Positions 42,080 through 51,168 are shown, numbered from the stretch's first letter. The stretch: DNA of 64,000 nt from DATMXT01 sp963662765 (GCA_963662765.2 CAXXUP010000008.1:635632-699631), one strand, 5' to 3'. Program-made: numbers and translations. The notes: generated from the sequence alone by a model not told the origin.

Positions 42080-42994
42080 ATGGAAAAAATTATTGAGGTG
42101 ACAAATCTCACTAAGAACTACGGCTCCTTGACTGCGGTGAAGGATGTCAGCTTCTATGTGGAACAGGGCCAGCTGTTTTCGTTTTTAGGGCCCAATGGGG
42201 CGGGGAAGTCGACCACCATCAACATTCTGTGCACACTGCTGGAGTTCGACAGCGGCGTGTGCAAAATCGGGGGGTACGACCTGCGCCGGGAGGGCGAGGA
42301 GATCCGAAACATCATCGGAATCGTGTTTCAGGACCATGTGCTGGACGATCTTTTAACGGTGCGGGAGAACCTGGCCATGCGGGCGTCGCTCTACACGGGC
42401 GACAAAACCGCAATAAAAACCGCCGTCTACGAGGCGGCGCAGGCTGCGGAGCTCGCCGACATTCTCGACCGGCCCTACGGCAAGCTGTCGGGCGGTCAGC
42501 GGCGCAGGGCGGACATTGCCCGGGCACTGCTCTTTAAGCCTCGGATTCTCTTTTTGGACGAACCCACCACCGGACTTGATCCCCAGACCCGCAAAAACAT
42601 CTGGCAGACCGTGAAGCGTCTGCAAGTAGAGTGGGGCATGACGGTGTTTCTCACCACCCATTACATGGAGGAGGCCGCCGATTCGGACTATGTTGTAGTC
42701 ATCGACCACGGCGTTATTGCGGCGCAGGGGAGGCCGGAGGCACTAAAAACCCGCTATGCCGCGGACACCTTACGGCTCTACCCGTCGGATGAGGCGGGAC
42801 TATGCGGGGTCTTGCAGTCGCTGCAGCTCGATTTCGACGTGCACGCCGGTGAGGTTATCGTCAAACTGCCGGGCACATTGGCGGCGCTGCCTGTATTGGA
42901 AAGCTGCAAACCCTATATCAGCGGATTTCAGGTGCTGCAGGGCTCGATGGACGAAGCCTTTATCGGCATCACAGGAGGTGAGCTTCGCGAATGA
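42080..42994 (+). CDS. ABC-2 type transporter ATP-binding protein
   Basis: 304 residues. Walker A GPNGAGKST, Q-loop VFQDHVLDD, signature KLSGGQRRR, Walker B ILFLDEPTTGLD, H-loop TTHYMEE: all intact. A C-terminal extension of about 90 residues follows, as in antibiotic-type drug exporters (DrrA-like). The gene is preceded by AAGGGG and its stop overlaps the permease start by four bases. Likely partner of the LytTR/DUF3021 regulatory pair upstream. Confidence 0.93.
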   Translation: MEKIIEVTNLTKNYGSLTAVKDVSFYVEQGQLFSFLGPNGAGKSTTINILCTLLEFDSGVCKIGGYDLRREGEEIRNIIGIVFQDHVLDDLLTVRENLAMRASLYTGDKTAIKTAVYEAAQAAELADILDRPYGKLSGGQRRRADIARALLFKPRILFLDEPTTGLDPQTRKNIWQTVKRLQVEWGMTVFLTTHYMEEAADSDYVVVIDHGVIAAQGRPEALKTRYAADTLRLYPSDEAGLCGVLQSLQLDFDVHAGEVIVKLPGTLAALPVLESCKPYISGFQVLQGSMDEAFIGITGGELRE

Positions 42995-43851
42995 GCCTTT
43001 TTATGCGGCGCAACTTAAAGCTCTTTTTCCGGGACAAGAGCGCGGTCTTCTTTTCCCTTTTGGCGGTCTTCATCATCATCGGGCTGTACGCAACTTTTCT
43101 GAAAGATGCCTGGATGCCCTGGGAAATGAGAAATCTGCCGGACATTAGATTTCTCATGAACAGCTGGCTTGTCTCGGGGCTATTGTCTGTGGCCTCAGTC
43201 ACCACCACCATGGGGGCCTTCGGTGTCATGATTGACGACAAGGTTAAAAAGATCGACTATGACTTCTACGCCTCTCCGATGAAAAAAAGCCGGCTAACGG
43301 CGGGCTATCTCGGCAGTGCGCTTATGATCGGCATCATCATGTCGTTTGTCACCTTTGCAGTCATCGAAGGCTACATCCTCCTGTGCGGCGGCAGGCTGGC
43401 AGGTCCGGAAGCTTTGCTGAAAACGGCCGCCCTCATCTGCCTTGCGACCTTGGCCAACACGTCGATGGTCTGCTTTATGGCTTCGTTTTTCAAAAGTCAG
43501 CAGGCTTTTGGCACCGCCTCCACTGTCATCGGCACCCTGATCGGTTTTTTGACCGGCATCTACTTGCCAATCGGCAACCTGCCGGTGTCGGCACAGACTG
43601 TCATCAAGGTCTTCCCGATCTCGCACTCGGCCGTTTTGTTTCGGCAGGTGCTGATGGAGGCGCCCATGGCAACCACCTTCGCCGGAGCGGGGGATGCCCC
43701 GGTGGCTGCTTTTAAGGAGTTTATGGGCGTCACCTATTCGTTTGGCGGCAAGACGCTCTCGCCCGTAGTCAGTATTTTGATCTTGCTTGCCACAGCCGCT
43801 GTATTTTTCGGACTGTCGGTCGTCAACTTCTCCAGAAACCAAAAGCACTGA
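42991..43851 (+). CDS. ABC-2 type permease (DrrB-like)
   Basis: 286 residues with six predicted transmembrane helices and the ABC-2 core phrase TGIYLPIGNLPVSAQTV followed by FPISHSAVLFRQVL, typical of drug-exporter permeases. ATGA overlap with the ATPase gene. It ends at a perfect terminator. Export of a hydrophobic compound is the probable role. Confidence 0.9.
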   Translation: MSLFMRRNLKLFFRDKSAVFFSLLAVFIIIGLYATFLKDAWMPWEMRNLPDIRFLMNSWLVSGLLSVASVTTTMGAFGVMIDDKVKKIDYDFYASPMKKSRLTAGYLGSALMIGIIMSFVTFAVIEGYILLCGGRLAGPEALLKTAALICLATLANTSMVCFMASFFKSQQAFGTASTVIGTLIGFLTGIYLPIGNLPVSAQTVIKVFPISHSAVLFRQVLMEAPMATTFAGAGDAPVAAFKEFMGVTYSFGGKTLSPVVSILILLATAAVFFGLSVVNFSRNQKH

Positions 43852-43852
43852 G

Positions 43853-43889
43853 AAAGTCGCCTCCCGGCATTGCCGGGAGGCGACTTTTT
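43853..43889 (+). terminator. Rho-independent terminator
   Basis: Perfect 17-bp stem AAAGTCGCCTCCCGGCA with its complement, then a T run. Confidence 0.95.
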
Positions 43890-43901
43890 GTTGCTTATGG
43901 A

Positions 43902-44855
43902 TTATCCAAATTTACTGCCTGTAAACTGTATGAAACCTTTGTTTGTGAAGAGAGCATCGTTTAATACGTATATAAAATTATAGGTTTCATCAGATATTTT
44001 CTTAACTTCTCCAGTTTCTGAATCGATTGCAAAAGTGCCAATGGGTTGGTTTACACTGGAAAAGATGAAGTACTTACCGTAGAAATTCATCGTATCAACA
44101 TGCGTATAGTATTCTGGAATATCTAAAATATCCGCCCCGTCAATGCCCATATAACATAGCGTCTTTTCGTCGAAAAAATAAAAACGATCGCTCAGGATAA
44201 AAAAACGTTCTACATACCTTCCGCCAATGTCTTTTATCTCATGATTATTTGGACAAAATCTCATGATCCTTTTTTGATCCATGACGACATCTTTAACCGG
44301 AACATCTTCATAAGTTTGAATGAAATACAAGAATGATTCATAAGGGAAAATATTCGTCACAGGTTCCGAATACACCAGCTCTAAGTTTGAGCCGTCGAAG
44401 TCCATTGAATACATCCCTTCGGCACTTGTGAAATATATCTTATCCTGAAATGTAATTAATTCGTCGCATGTCATATCGGTGAGCTTGATCTTGTTTTCAC
44501 CGTCTTTGTCAATCGAGTAAATACTATCGCCGTCATCCCCGTTTACGTAGTATAGCACACCATTTGAAGGCAAGAAAAGTTTTTTGATATTACCTCCTAA
44601 ATCCTCCACATTTTCAAGATTATAATCATCCTTATATGCTTTACACAAACCTGACGTATCAAGACCGGCATCAAGGCCGATAAAGTACATATATTCTCCG
44701 TCCTGTACGATATCTGGCAATATGTGCATATTGCCTATGTTGTTATAATCGTTTTCCATTAAGATATCGGCCTTTGGGGTTAACCCGTATCCGAAATATG
44801 CGAGCGCAACAACAAGTGCCGAGATAAAGACCCAGAGCCATTGTTTTCGATGCAT
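43902..44855 (-). CDS. membrane-anchored DUF5050-like beta-propeller protein
   Basis: About 317 residues. One N-terminal membrane helix (about 6-22) anchors a long extracellular domain built of repeated strands with YxxD/E and NGVLYYVNGDDG-like blocks (also GEYMYFIGL and DKIYFTSAEGMYSMDFDG), the look of DUF5050 beta-propellers. I place the start at the ATG at 44855, nine bases after GGAGG. No catalytic motif is visible. The base composition is more AT-rich than the neighbours, so the gene may be a later arrival. Confidence 0.78.
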   Translation of the reverse strand: MHRKQWLWVFISALVVALAYFGYGLTPKADILMENDYNNIGNMHILPDIVQDGEYMYFIGLDAGLDTSGLCKAYKDDYNLENVEDLGGNIKKLFLPSNGVLYYVNGDDGDSIYSIDKDGENKIKLTDMTCDELITFQDKIYFTSAEGMYSMDFDGSNLELVYSEPVTNIFPYESFLYFIQTYEDVPVKDVVMDQKRIMRFCPNNHEIKDIGGRYVERFFILSDRFYFFDEKTLCYMGIDGADILDIPEYYTHVDTMNFYGKYFIFSSVNQPIGTFAIDSETGEVKKISDETYNFIYVLNDALFTNKGFIQFTGSKFG

Positions 44856-44910
44856 GAACATATACCTCCCTGCTTGTTCTATGCTTTGACCTCGCGGTTG
44901 TTGCATGAAA

Positions 44911-44942
44911 GCCCGTACCGCAAATTTGCGATACGGGCTTTT
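44911..44942 (-). terminator. terminator of the C69 peptidase gene
   Basis: A 14-bp stem GCCCGTACCGCAAA / TTTGCGATACGGGC with one mismatch. Only a short T run on each side, so efficiency is uncertain. Confidence 0.6.
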
Positions 44943-44948
44943 GCATGT

Positions 44949-46340
44949 TTAGAGATTCACTTCGCTGCGGTACCAGTTTGAATACGGCTTGCGATAAATC
45001 TGTCCCGGGGTCTTTTGCATATCGTATTCAATGCGGGCCGTCAGCACGTCAACCGCGGTCTCGACCTGAGATAGGCAGGCGTCCGTAAGGTCCCCTAGAC
45101 ATTTGACAGCGGCATTTTTATCGCCCTGCGCCAGCAGTTTACCGGCATTTGCCTCGACATCCAGCGCCTCTTTTCTGAACTTGGGCTCCAGGGCGTTTTG
45201 GACTTCGGCAACAAAGCCGTGATAGCGCTCATAGTTTGACTCGATATCCGTCACCATGCGTTGGACTTTCCACCAAAACGAGTCAGGGCTGTATTTGTTG
45301 GTCCCGCCCCCGAGTTTTTCGGGGATATATCCGACATTATAGAAAGGGACGGCAACGGAGCAGCAGGGCGGGCAAACCGAGCCCCAGTAGGTGAAGAGCA
45401 GTTCCTTATATTCAGTGTCGTGGTATTCGACGACCATGGTGGCCGCGGTCTGACAGTGACCCGGCTCGCCGCCGTGCATGCATACGGCGGGCTGGCAGCA
45501 GGAGACGGGGCTCCACCTGTTTTCAATGGTATCACCCTCGAAGTGCCCGCGCAAAATCGTCAGCACGTTTTGCGCATTCAAGGAACCGCGTAAGTTCCCG
45601 AGCTGCTTATTTGCCCAGGCGGCGCGGGGAAAGCCGCTCATGGAGCGGGTATTCAGCAGCATGAAGCTCTTGGAAAAATCAAAGGGCTGCGCAGGGTCAT
45701 GCAGTCCCTGCGAGACGGCAAAATCGATGATGCCTTTTGAATGGGCATCGTAGTTTTCCCCGATGGCATAGATGTTGGAGATGCCCTGAACATCCGTCAA
45801 AAGCCGCCAGACCCAGTGCGAATTCACCGTTTCGAGCAGATAGATTTCCTTGGGATCAGAGATGATAAACGTGTTGTGATAGGAGTACTGGTCGCGGGAG
45901 ACACCGTATTTGCAGGAGCCGCCCTGGCCGTATTTTTCAAGCAGGAAGATGATGACGTCCAGCGCCTCTTTGGCTGTGGCGCCCCGCTCCAGCCCAAGGC
46001 GTAAGAGGTCCATGCCGAGCAGCGCATCAACGTCATTGGGCGGGACATTTGACCACTCCGCCTCGTTGCCGATGGCAACGCCGCACTCGTTGGTCCCCAT
46101 CTCAAAGCCCCAGATCCACCAGGGCTGCGACCCGATCATGGCATAGGTGTGGGGCGCTTGCTCAATTTCAATATAGGTGCATTTGACCTTTTCCCCCGAT
46201 GCGTGATCTTGTGCGGGGAAATGGACCAGAAGCTGGGCTTCGGTCACATCGCGGTCGCTGTTTTTCCCGAAAATGTTGCAGCCGGACTCGGTGTGTGCAC
46301 CCGGAACCGCAAGTGTGTCGCAGGAAGGCATGTACTGCAT
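44949..46340 (-). CDS. C69/U34-family peptidase (dipeptidase/secernin-like)
   Basis: 463 residues of the N-terminal nucleophile hydrolase kind. The opening MQYMPSCDTLAV places Cys7 as the candidate nucleophile with SGCNIFGKNSDRD nearby, typical of C69 dipeptidases and secernins. GSQPWWIWGFEMGTNECGVAIGNEA and GGSCKYGVSRDQYSYHNTFII are further family landmarks. There is no signal peptide; if the first six residues are removed by self-processing the Cys becomes N-terminal. Acts on short peptides. Single gene with its own terminator. Confidence 0.85.
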   Translation of the reverse strand: MQYMPSCDTLAVPGAHTESGCNIFGKNSDRDVTEAQLLVHFPAQDHASGEKVKCTYIEIEQAPHTYAMIGSQPWWIWGFEMGTNECGVAIGNEAEWSNVPPNDVDALLGMDLLRLGLERGATAKEALDVIIFLLEKYGQGGSCKYGVSRDQYSYHNTFIISDPKEIYLLETVNSHWVWRLLTDVQGISNIYAIGENYDAHSKGIIDFAVSQGLHDPAQPFDFSKSFMLLNTRSMSGFPRAAWANKQLGNLRGSLNAQNVLTILRGHFEGDTIENRWSPVSCCQPAVCMHGGEPGHCQTAATMVVEYHDTEYKELLFTYWGSVCPPCCSVAVPFYNVGYIPEKLGGGTNKYSPDSFWWKVQRMVTDIESNYERYHGFVAEVQNALEPKFRKEALDVEANAGKLLAQGDKNAAVKCLGDLTDACLSQVETAVDVLTARIEYDMQKTPGQIYRKPYSNWYRSEVNL

Positions 46341-46692
46341 AGAATTTTCTCCTTATGTTCTTATAAAAAATTAATATCGGATGCAGATGATGAACAAAAA
46401 CGATTCACAGGACTCTTAACTCAGTATATCTCCTGCCGGAATTTGTGTCAACTTCACAGGGTGCCGTAGGGCCTGCGGAGCGTACAAATGCCGGCGCAAC
46501 GAAATGTCGGCTGTCAACGTGCTTGCCTGATTTATATGAAAAGCTCAGTTTTACAATGAATGCGGGGGTGACCTCATGCATTTATTAAATCGACGCCAAT
46601 TTTGATTTACTATTAGAAATATTGACAAATTTGGTCGAACAATGATATAGTCAAGCTAACGAATACTCGTTAGGTATAAAGGAGGCCGTTCC
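46341..46692. other. 352-bp divergent promoter region
   Basis: Lies between the C69 peptidase and the TetR gene. The right part holds the TetR promoter and palindrome; the left part should hold the peptidase promoter, AT-rich near 46360-46380. No coding potential seen. Confidence 0.5.
46622..46673 (+). promoter_or_regulatory. promoter with TetR-type palindromic operator
   Basis: TTGACA (46622), 18-bp spacer, TATAGT (46646), then a perfect palindrome CTAACGA-ATAC-TCGTTAG (46656-46673) at the transcript start, 20 bases before the TetR start. Confidence 0.78.
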
Positions 46693-47280
46693 TTGGATAA
46701 AAAACAAGAGATCCTCGAGGCTGCGTTTGAGCTGTTTAGCAAGAAGGGCGATCACCTTTCAATGTCGGAGCTTGCCGGTGCGGTGGGGATTAAGACACCA
46801 TCACTCTACAGTCATTTCTCCGGGAAAGACCAGATCCTTGAACTTATGGTTCATGAGGAGATCGGGCGATATTTTGACTGCCTTGACACAGAGATCCAGG
46901 CGGCTGAAAGCATGAGCTGCAAAGACGCGATGAAAAGCCTCTATCTGTTTGTCATGGCGTATTTCAGCGACTTGAGACGGCTTCGGTTTTGGCGATTGAT
47001 TCCGCTGATTTCCAATGAAGCGCTGAGGGTCAAATGCAGCAGTCTCATTGCCCGGCAAGACGAAATCTACAACAAACGTATGCGGCGGTGTTTCCAAAAA
47101 GGGGTAGAGAGCGGCGAACTCAGACCTGGGATCTCCGAAAACGCATTATATTTATATTTGGTGATGATCCAGGGCATTTTGGACGGAATGCTCTTATATC
47201 CGAAAAACACGGGCGAGAGCAAACTGGCTGAAAATGTGTTCGAGGCCTATTGGGAGAGCGTTTGCGCCACCTCGAGATAG
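46693..47280 (+). CDS. TetR-family regulator
   Basis: 195 residues. HTH segment HLSMSELAGAVGIKTPSLYSHF, followed by a helical ligand-binding domain with a LYLYLVMIQGILDGMLLYP stretch. TTG start with AAAGGAGG upstream. The palindrome in its promoter is the likely operator. It is followed by a TspO-like gene (107 bases) and a Rieske oxygenase (32 bases further), which it probably controls as one unit. Confidence 0.9.
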   Translation: MDKKQEILEAAFELFSKKGDHLSMSELAGAVGIKTPSLYSHFSGKDQILELMVHEEIGRYFDCLDTEIQAAESMSCKDAMKSLYLFVMAYFSDLRRLRFWRLIPLISNEALRVKCSSLIARQDEIYNKRMRRCFQKGVESGELRPGISENALYLYLVMIQGILDGMLLYPKNTGESKLAENVFEAYWESVCATSR

Positions 47281-47387
47281 TAAGAGGCGGATGATCAACA
47301 TCAGAAATGCCTGTCCGGGGCCCGGTATCAGGCGGGATGTCAGCAAAGCGAGTACTGCTTTATTTAATAACGATTGGAGTGTCGGAA

Positions 47388-48185
47388 ATGGAAAAGAGAG
47401 ATACACGCCCTCTCCTGAAACTGTTTGTCGCTGCCACATTCATCCTCATGGTCACCGTCAACGCACTCTCGGCGCTGCTCCCGATAAACGGAATCACCCC
47501 GGGAGAGGTATCCGACTCTTACTCCAACTTGTTTGCGCCCGCAGGTATCACATTTTCAATCTGGAGCCTCATTTATCTACTGCTTGCGGCGCACACACTT
47601 TACCAGCTTGGGCTATTTCGTGGAAAAGACAAAAGAGTGAACAGTGAGCTCTTGCGAAAAACGGGCATTGTCTTTTCCGTCTCGTCGCTTGTAAACGCGG
47701 CATGGATTTTTTCGTGGCATTACAAAATCATACCATTGTCAATGGGCCTCATGGCCTTTTTGCTGATCTGCCTCATTGACCTCGCCGTGATCATAGACGC
47801 GCAGACCCTGTCGTCAAGGGAGAAGCTGTTCATCCGACTTCCGTTTGCCGTATATTTCGGATGGATCACAGTGGCCACCATCGCAAACGCCACGGTGCTG
47901 CTCGTGAGTCTTGGCTGGAATGGATTTGGACTGTCGCAACCCATGTGGACCGTCATTATTTTGGCCGTGGGAGCTTTGATCGGCACCGCAACCATATTGC
48001 GGTTTGAATGCGTCGCGTACGGTCTTGTGCTCGTATGGGCATATATCGGAATTCTGATCAAGCATACATCCGCCTCCGGCTTTGCGAACGAGTACCCCAG
48101 TGTTATCGTTGCTGCCGGGGTTTGTCTGGCGATTTTCGCGGCAGCCATCATCTACACACTGCTGAAGAAACCGCGTAGAAAATAG
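47388..48185 (+). CDS. TspO/MBR-related membrane protein
   Basis: About 265 residues with about seven predicted helices. The phrase LFAPAGITFSIWSLIYLLLA near residue 50 and conserved tryptophans (NAAWIFSWHYK and WITVATIANA) mark the tryptophan-rich sensory/TspO-related family, in the longer Firmicute form. TspO proteins bind porphyrins and lipids in membranes. The ATG at 47388 has GGAG upstream. Position before a Rieske oxygenase suggests a role in the same oxidative or porphyrin-related process; that is inference. Confidence 0.7.
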   Translation: MEKRDTRPLLKLFVAATFILMVTVNALSALLPINGITPGEVSDSYSNLFAPAGITFSIWSLIYLLLAAHTLYQLGLFRGKDKRVNSELLRKTGIVFSVSSLVNAAWIFSWHYKIIPLSMGLMAFLLICLIDLAVIIDAQTLSSREKLFIRLPFAVYFGWITVATIANATVLLVSLGWNGFGLSQPMWTVIILAVGALIGTATILRFECVAYGLVLVWAYIGILIKHTSASGFANEYPSVIVAAGVCLAIFAAAIIYTLLKKPRRK

Positions 48186-48217
48186 CCGCACAGGACTTAC
48201 GGAAAGGAGTATCCCCC

Positions 48218-49207
48218 ATGATACCGAATCAATGGTATGCCATCCTGCCCTCCAAAACTGTAAAAACAAACAATATTGTCGGTGTAAAAAGACTGAACCT
48301 GGATCTGGCACTGTTCAGAAATGAAAAAGGCGAAATCGGCTGCGTTGTCGACCAATGCACCCACAGAGGGGCGGCACTCAGCAAGGGGAAGGTCAATGGG
48401 GACTGTATTCAGTGTCCTTTTCACGGGCTGCAGTTTGACCCGGCCGGCCGGTGCGTCTTCATTCCGGCAAACGGAAAAGCGTCCACTGCCGACATCAGCC
48501 GCTATAACGTCAGGCACTATCCCGTGCAAGAGAGGGACGGCATCATCTATCTATGGTACGGTGACGCGGATAAAGTGACGGGGGAACCTCCGTTTTTCCA
48601 TGAGGATGTGGACAGCTCCTATGTCTACAGCGAAATGGAGGACCATTGGAATTCCCACTACTCCCGCTGCATTGAAAATCAACTGGATGTTGTGCACCTG
48701 CCCTTTGTACACGGCAACACCATCGGCCGCGGAAATAAGACCCTTGTCAACGGTCCCAAAATTGAGTTTGTTCCCGGCGGCCTTGTGACAAGTGCCAACA
48801 ATGAGGCAGATGTCGGCCAAAAGCCAAAACCGGCCGATGCGTGCATCATAAAACCTACATATTTGAAGTTTCTGTTCCCGAATATATGGATGAACCATAT
48901 CAGCGAACAAAACAAAGTCATCATATACTTTGCGCCCGTTGACGACGAAAACACGATCTTGTATATCCGGTTTTACCGTGCGGTAACGGGAATTAAGTGG
49001 ATGGACAAGCTCGTCGCCTATTTCGGGAAATTCGCGAACAGGGTCATTGAACGGCAGGACAAGCGCGTTGTCATCACACAAAAGCCCAAGGCATCCGCCT
49101 ACCATTCCCATGAAAAGCTGCTCTCCGGCGACGGTCCGATCATTCAATACCGCAAAATCCGTGAGGAGCTGAAGACCCCCAAAGAGCAACCTTCCGACAA
49201 TCGATAA
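48218..49207 (+). CDS. Rieske non-heme iron oxygenase
   Basis: 329 residues. The N-terminal Rieske 2Fe-2S domain has C47-x-H49 and C66-x2-H69 (CTHRGAALS and CPFHGLQF). The C-terminal catalytic domain contains IENQLDVVHLPFVHG, the 2-His facial triad region for mononuclear iron. No reductase or ferredoxin gene is next to it. The family inserts oxygen, demethylates or desaturates substrates such as sterols, porphyrins or aromatics, normally with molecular oxygen. An oxygenase is odd in an otherwise anaerobic gene set. AAAGGAG precedes the start. Likely in an operon with TetR and TspO-like genes. Confidence 0.9.
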   Translation: MIPNQWYAILPSKTVKTNNIVGVKRLNLDLALFRNEKGEIGCVVDQCTHRGAALSKGKVNGDCIQCPFHGLQFDPAGRCVFIPANGKASTADISRYNVRHYPVQERDGIIYLWYGDADKVTGEPPFFHEDVDSSYVYSEMEDHWNSHYSRCIENQLDVVHLPFVHGNTIGRGNKTLVNGPKIEFVPGGLVTSANNEADVGQKPKPADACIIKPTYLKFLFPNIWMNHISEQNKVIIYFAPVDDENTILYIRFYRAVTGIKWMDKLVAYFGKFANRVIERQDKRVVITQKPKASAYHSHEKLLSGDGPIIQYRKIREELKTPKEQPSDNR

Positions 49208-49254
49208 GTCCGGGCTGGGGATTGTTTTGCGCAATGGTATGACCGGACGGATTT

Positions 49255-49283
49255 GTTGCGGGAAGTGCGAGCGGATGCTATAA
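49255..49283 (+). promoter_or_regulatory. promoter of the decarboxylase-fold gene
   Basis: TTGCGG at 49255, 17-bp spacer, TATAAT at 49278. About 85 bases before the start of the next gene. Confidence 0.65.
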
Positions 49284-49366
49284 TGCTTTTATTGAAAATG
49301 CGTTTTTCTGAGTCCGCCAGGCGGGGAGGGACTGTGCAAAAATGAATTATTTAAGGAGCATGCCGG

Positions 49367-50767
49367 TTGAACCTTTTAGACTTCCTTGAAACCTATAAAG
49401 ACTCCATAACCCCGATGCACATGCCGGGGCATAAGCGAAACAGCGCGCTGGCGCCCTATTTGGCGCGGCTTTCGGCCGACCTTGATATGACGGAAACGGA
49501 TGGGCTTGACAATCTGCACGGCGCCGAGGGCATCCTGCTTGACGGGATGAACCGCACTGCGGCACTTTGGGGTAGCCGGAGAGCCTTCTGGCTTGTCAAC
49601 GGGAGCACCTGCGGAGTCCTTGCCGGAATCTATGCCGCGGTGCCGGAGGGCGGGAAGGTGATCTGCGCCAGGAACTGCCACAAGGCCGTCTTCAACGGGC
49701 TGCTGCTCACAAGGGCAAATCCTGTCTTTGTCATGCCGGAAATCGACGCTGAAACCGGCATCAACGGCCCTGTCCACCCCCAGGGAATCAGGAGTCTTTT
49801 AAACGAGCATCCAGACACAAAACTTATCATTCTGGTAAGCCCCACCTACGAGGGCATTGTCAGCGACATCCCGGAGATCTGCCGCATTTCGCACGAGCGG
49901 GGCATTCCCGTTTTGGTCGACGAGGCACACGGTGCGCACCTTGGCTTTGGGTGCGGCTTCCCGGAGGGCGCCGTCCACGCGGGGGCCGATATCGTGGTGC
50001 AAAGTCTGCACAAGACTCTTCCGAGCCTCACACAGACGGCAGTGCTGCATATAAACGGCAACCTCGTTGACGAGGGGCTTGTGGAAGATGCCCTTGCAAC
50101 CTTTGAGACGAGCAGCCCGTCCTATCTTCTGATGTCCTCCATCAGTGGTTGTACCGAGCTGCTGTATGCACAGGGCGGTGAACTGTTTGACGCTTGGCGG
50201 AGGCGGTTGACCTCGTTTTATGCGAAAACCGCAGGGCTGAAAAATCTGTCCGTCCTGCGGCCCGAATGGCCACACGACCCGTCGAAGCTGGTCGTCTTTT
50301 CGGGGCGCGCCGGCATGACCGGGGCAGAGCTTGCCGAGAGGCTGCGGGAAAATTACCGGATTGAAATCGAGATGGCGGCAAGCTACTATGTGGTGGCGAT
50401 GACCGGTATGGGCGACACCGAAGAGATGATGAATGCCTTTGCCGATGCACTGCTCGACATCGACCGGCTGACGGTGAGAGGCCATCACAGCATATTTCCG
50501 GCGCCGGTACTCCCCGAGCGGGCGGTTCCCCTTGCCACAGCCCTCCGCGGCAGGCAAAAGGCAATTTCGCTTTCTGATGCCGCAGGGTGTATCTGCGCCG
50601 AGACCCTTTGGGCCTATCCACCCGGGATTCCTATAATAATGCCAGGGGAGATCATAACGGATGAGATGGTCTCGCTGCTGGCTCAGTACGGCAGGGTTGG
50701 AATTCATTTGAAAAATTCCAGCGGCCTGCCGCCCGAAAACATCGCCGTTCTCAGCGATATGACTTGA
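49367..50767 (+). CDS. Orn/Lys/Arg decarboxylase-family PLP enzyme
   Basis: 466 residues. The fold-type I PLP pattern is clear: PMHMPGHKR near the start, SPTYEGIVSDIPEI, DEAHGAHLGFG and the lysine in SLHKTLPSLTQTAVL. The short form, without the N-terminal wing domain of biodegradative decarboxylases, is common in Firmicutes and is usually annotated as arginine or lysine decarboxylase. Start TTG at 49367 with AAGGAG upstream. The substrate cannot be decided from sequence. The next gene's promoter overlaps its stop codon. Confidence 0.9.
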   Translation: MNLLDFLETYKDSITPMHMPGHKRNSALAPYLARLSADLDMTETDGLDNLHGAEGILLDGMNRTAALWGSRRAFWLVNGSTCGVLAGIYAAVPEGGKVICARNCHKAVFNGLLLTRANPVFVMPEIDAETGINGPVHPQGIRSLLNEHPDTKLIILVSPTYEGIVSDIPEICRISHERGIPVLVDEAHGAHLGFGCGFPEGAVHAGADIVVQSLHKTLPSLTQTAVLHINGNLVDEGLVEDALATFETSSPSYLLMSSISGCTELLYAQGGELFDAWRRRLTSFYAKTAGLKNLSVLRPEWPHDPSKLVVFSGRAGMTGAELAERLRENYRIEIEMAASYYVVAMTGMGDTEEMMNAFADALLDIDRLTVRGHHSIFPAPVLPERAVPLATALRGRQKAISLSDAAGCICAETLWAYPPGIPIIMPGEIITDEMVSLLAQYGRVGIHLKNSSGLPPENIAVLSDMT

Positions 50768-50792
50768 TATGTCGTGCTTTTTATGATATAAA
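50764..50792 (+). promoter_or_regulatory. promoter of the SCIFF precursor gene
   Basis: TTGATA (50764-50769), 17-bp spacer, TATAAA (50787-50792). The -35 box overlaps the stop codon of the preceding gene, so the SCIFF locus is independently transcribed. Confidence 0.78.
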
Positions 50793-50835
50793 TAATAGCC
50801 ATGTAATCACAAACATCATTTGGAGGATTTTCGAT

Positions 50836-51099
50836 ATGAAACACATTGTCACACTGGATACCCGCAATATGACAGACGGCGAGGGCGGATGCGGCGAATG
50901 CCAAACCTCCTGCCAGTCGGCCTGCAAGACCTCTTGCGGCGTTGTCAACCAGGTCTGCGAGAACACGGGTCGCATTCGTACCCTGAACACCCGCAATATG
51001 ACGAACGGCGAGGGCGGCTGCGGCGAATGCCAGACCTCCTGCCAGTCGGCCTGCAAAACCTCCTGCGGTGTCGTCAATCAGCGCTGCGAGCACAACTGA
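50836..51099 (+). CDS. SCIFF ranthipeptide precursor, tandem-duplicated
   Basis: Six-cysteine-in-forty-five (SCIFF) precursor, but 87 residues instead of about 46: the whole leader-plus-core unit occurs twice in one frame. Unit 1 runs from HIVTLDTRNMTDGEGG to NQVCEN, and unit 2 from RIRTLNTRNMTNGEGG to NQRCEHN. Each has the full core CGECQTSCQSACKTSC plus a final Cys. In SCIFFs the maturase joins cysteines to nearby side chains by thioether bonds. The ATG at 50836 has TGGAGG upstream. The maturase gene follows by 69 bases. Family call very sure; the duplication is unusual. Confidence 0.95.
   Translation: MKHIVTLDTRNMTDGEGGCGECQTSCQSACKTSCGVVNQVCENTGRIRTLNTRNMTNGEGGCGECQTSCQSACKTSCGVVNQRCEHN
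50854..51090 (+). repeat. in-frame 129-bp tandem duplication inside the SCIFF gene
   Basis: The stretch starting CTGGATACCCGCAATATG at 50854 recurs at 50983 with a period of exactly 129 bases (43 codons). The copies differ at only a few, mostly third-codon positions, so the duplication is recent or kept uniform. Confidence 0.9.
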
Positions 51100-51168
51100 C
51101 CAAAATAAATATGCGAAACATATTTTGGGCGGATGATCATTCCGCCCACTTTATTGTCGGAGAAAAAC

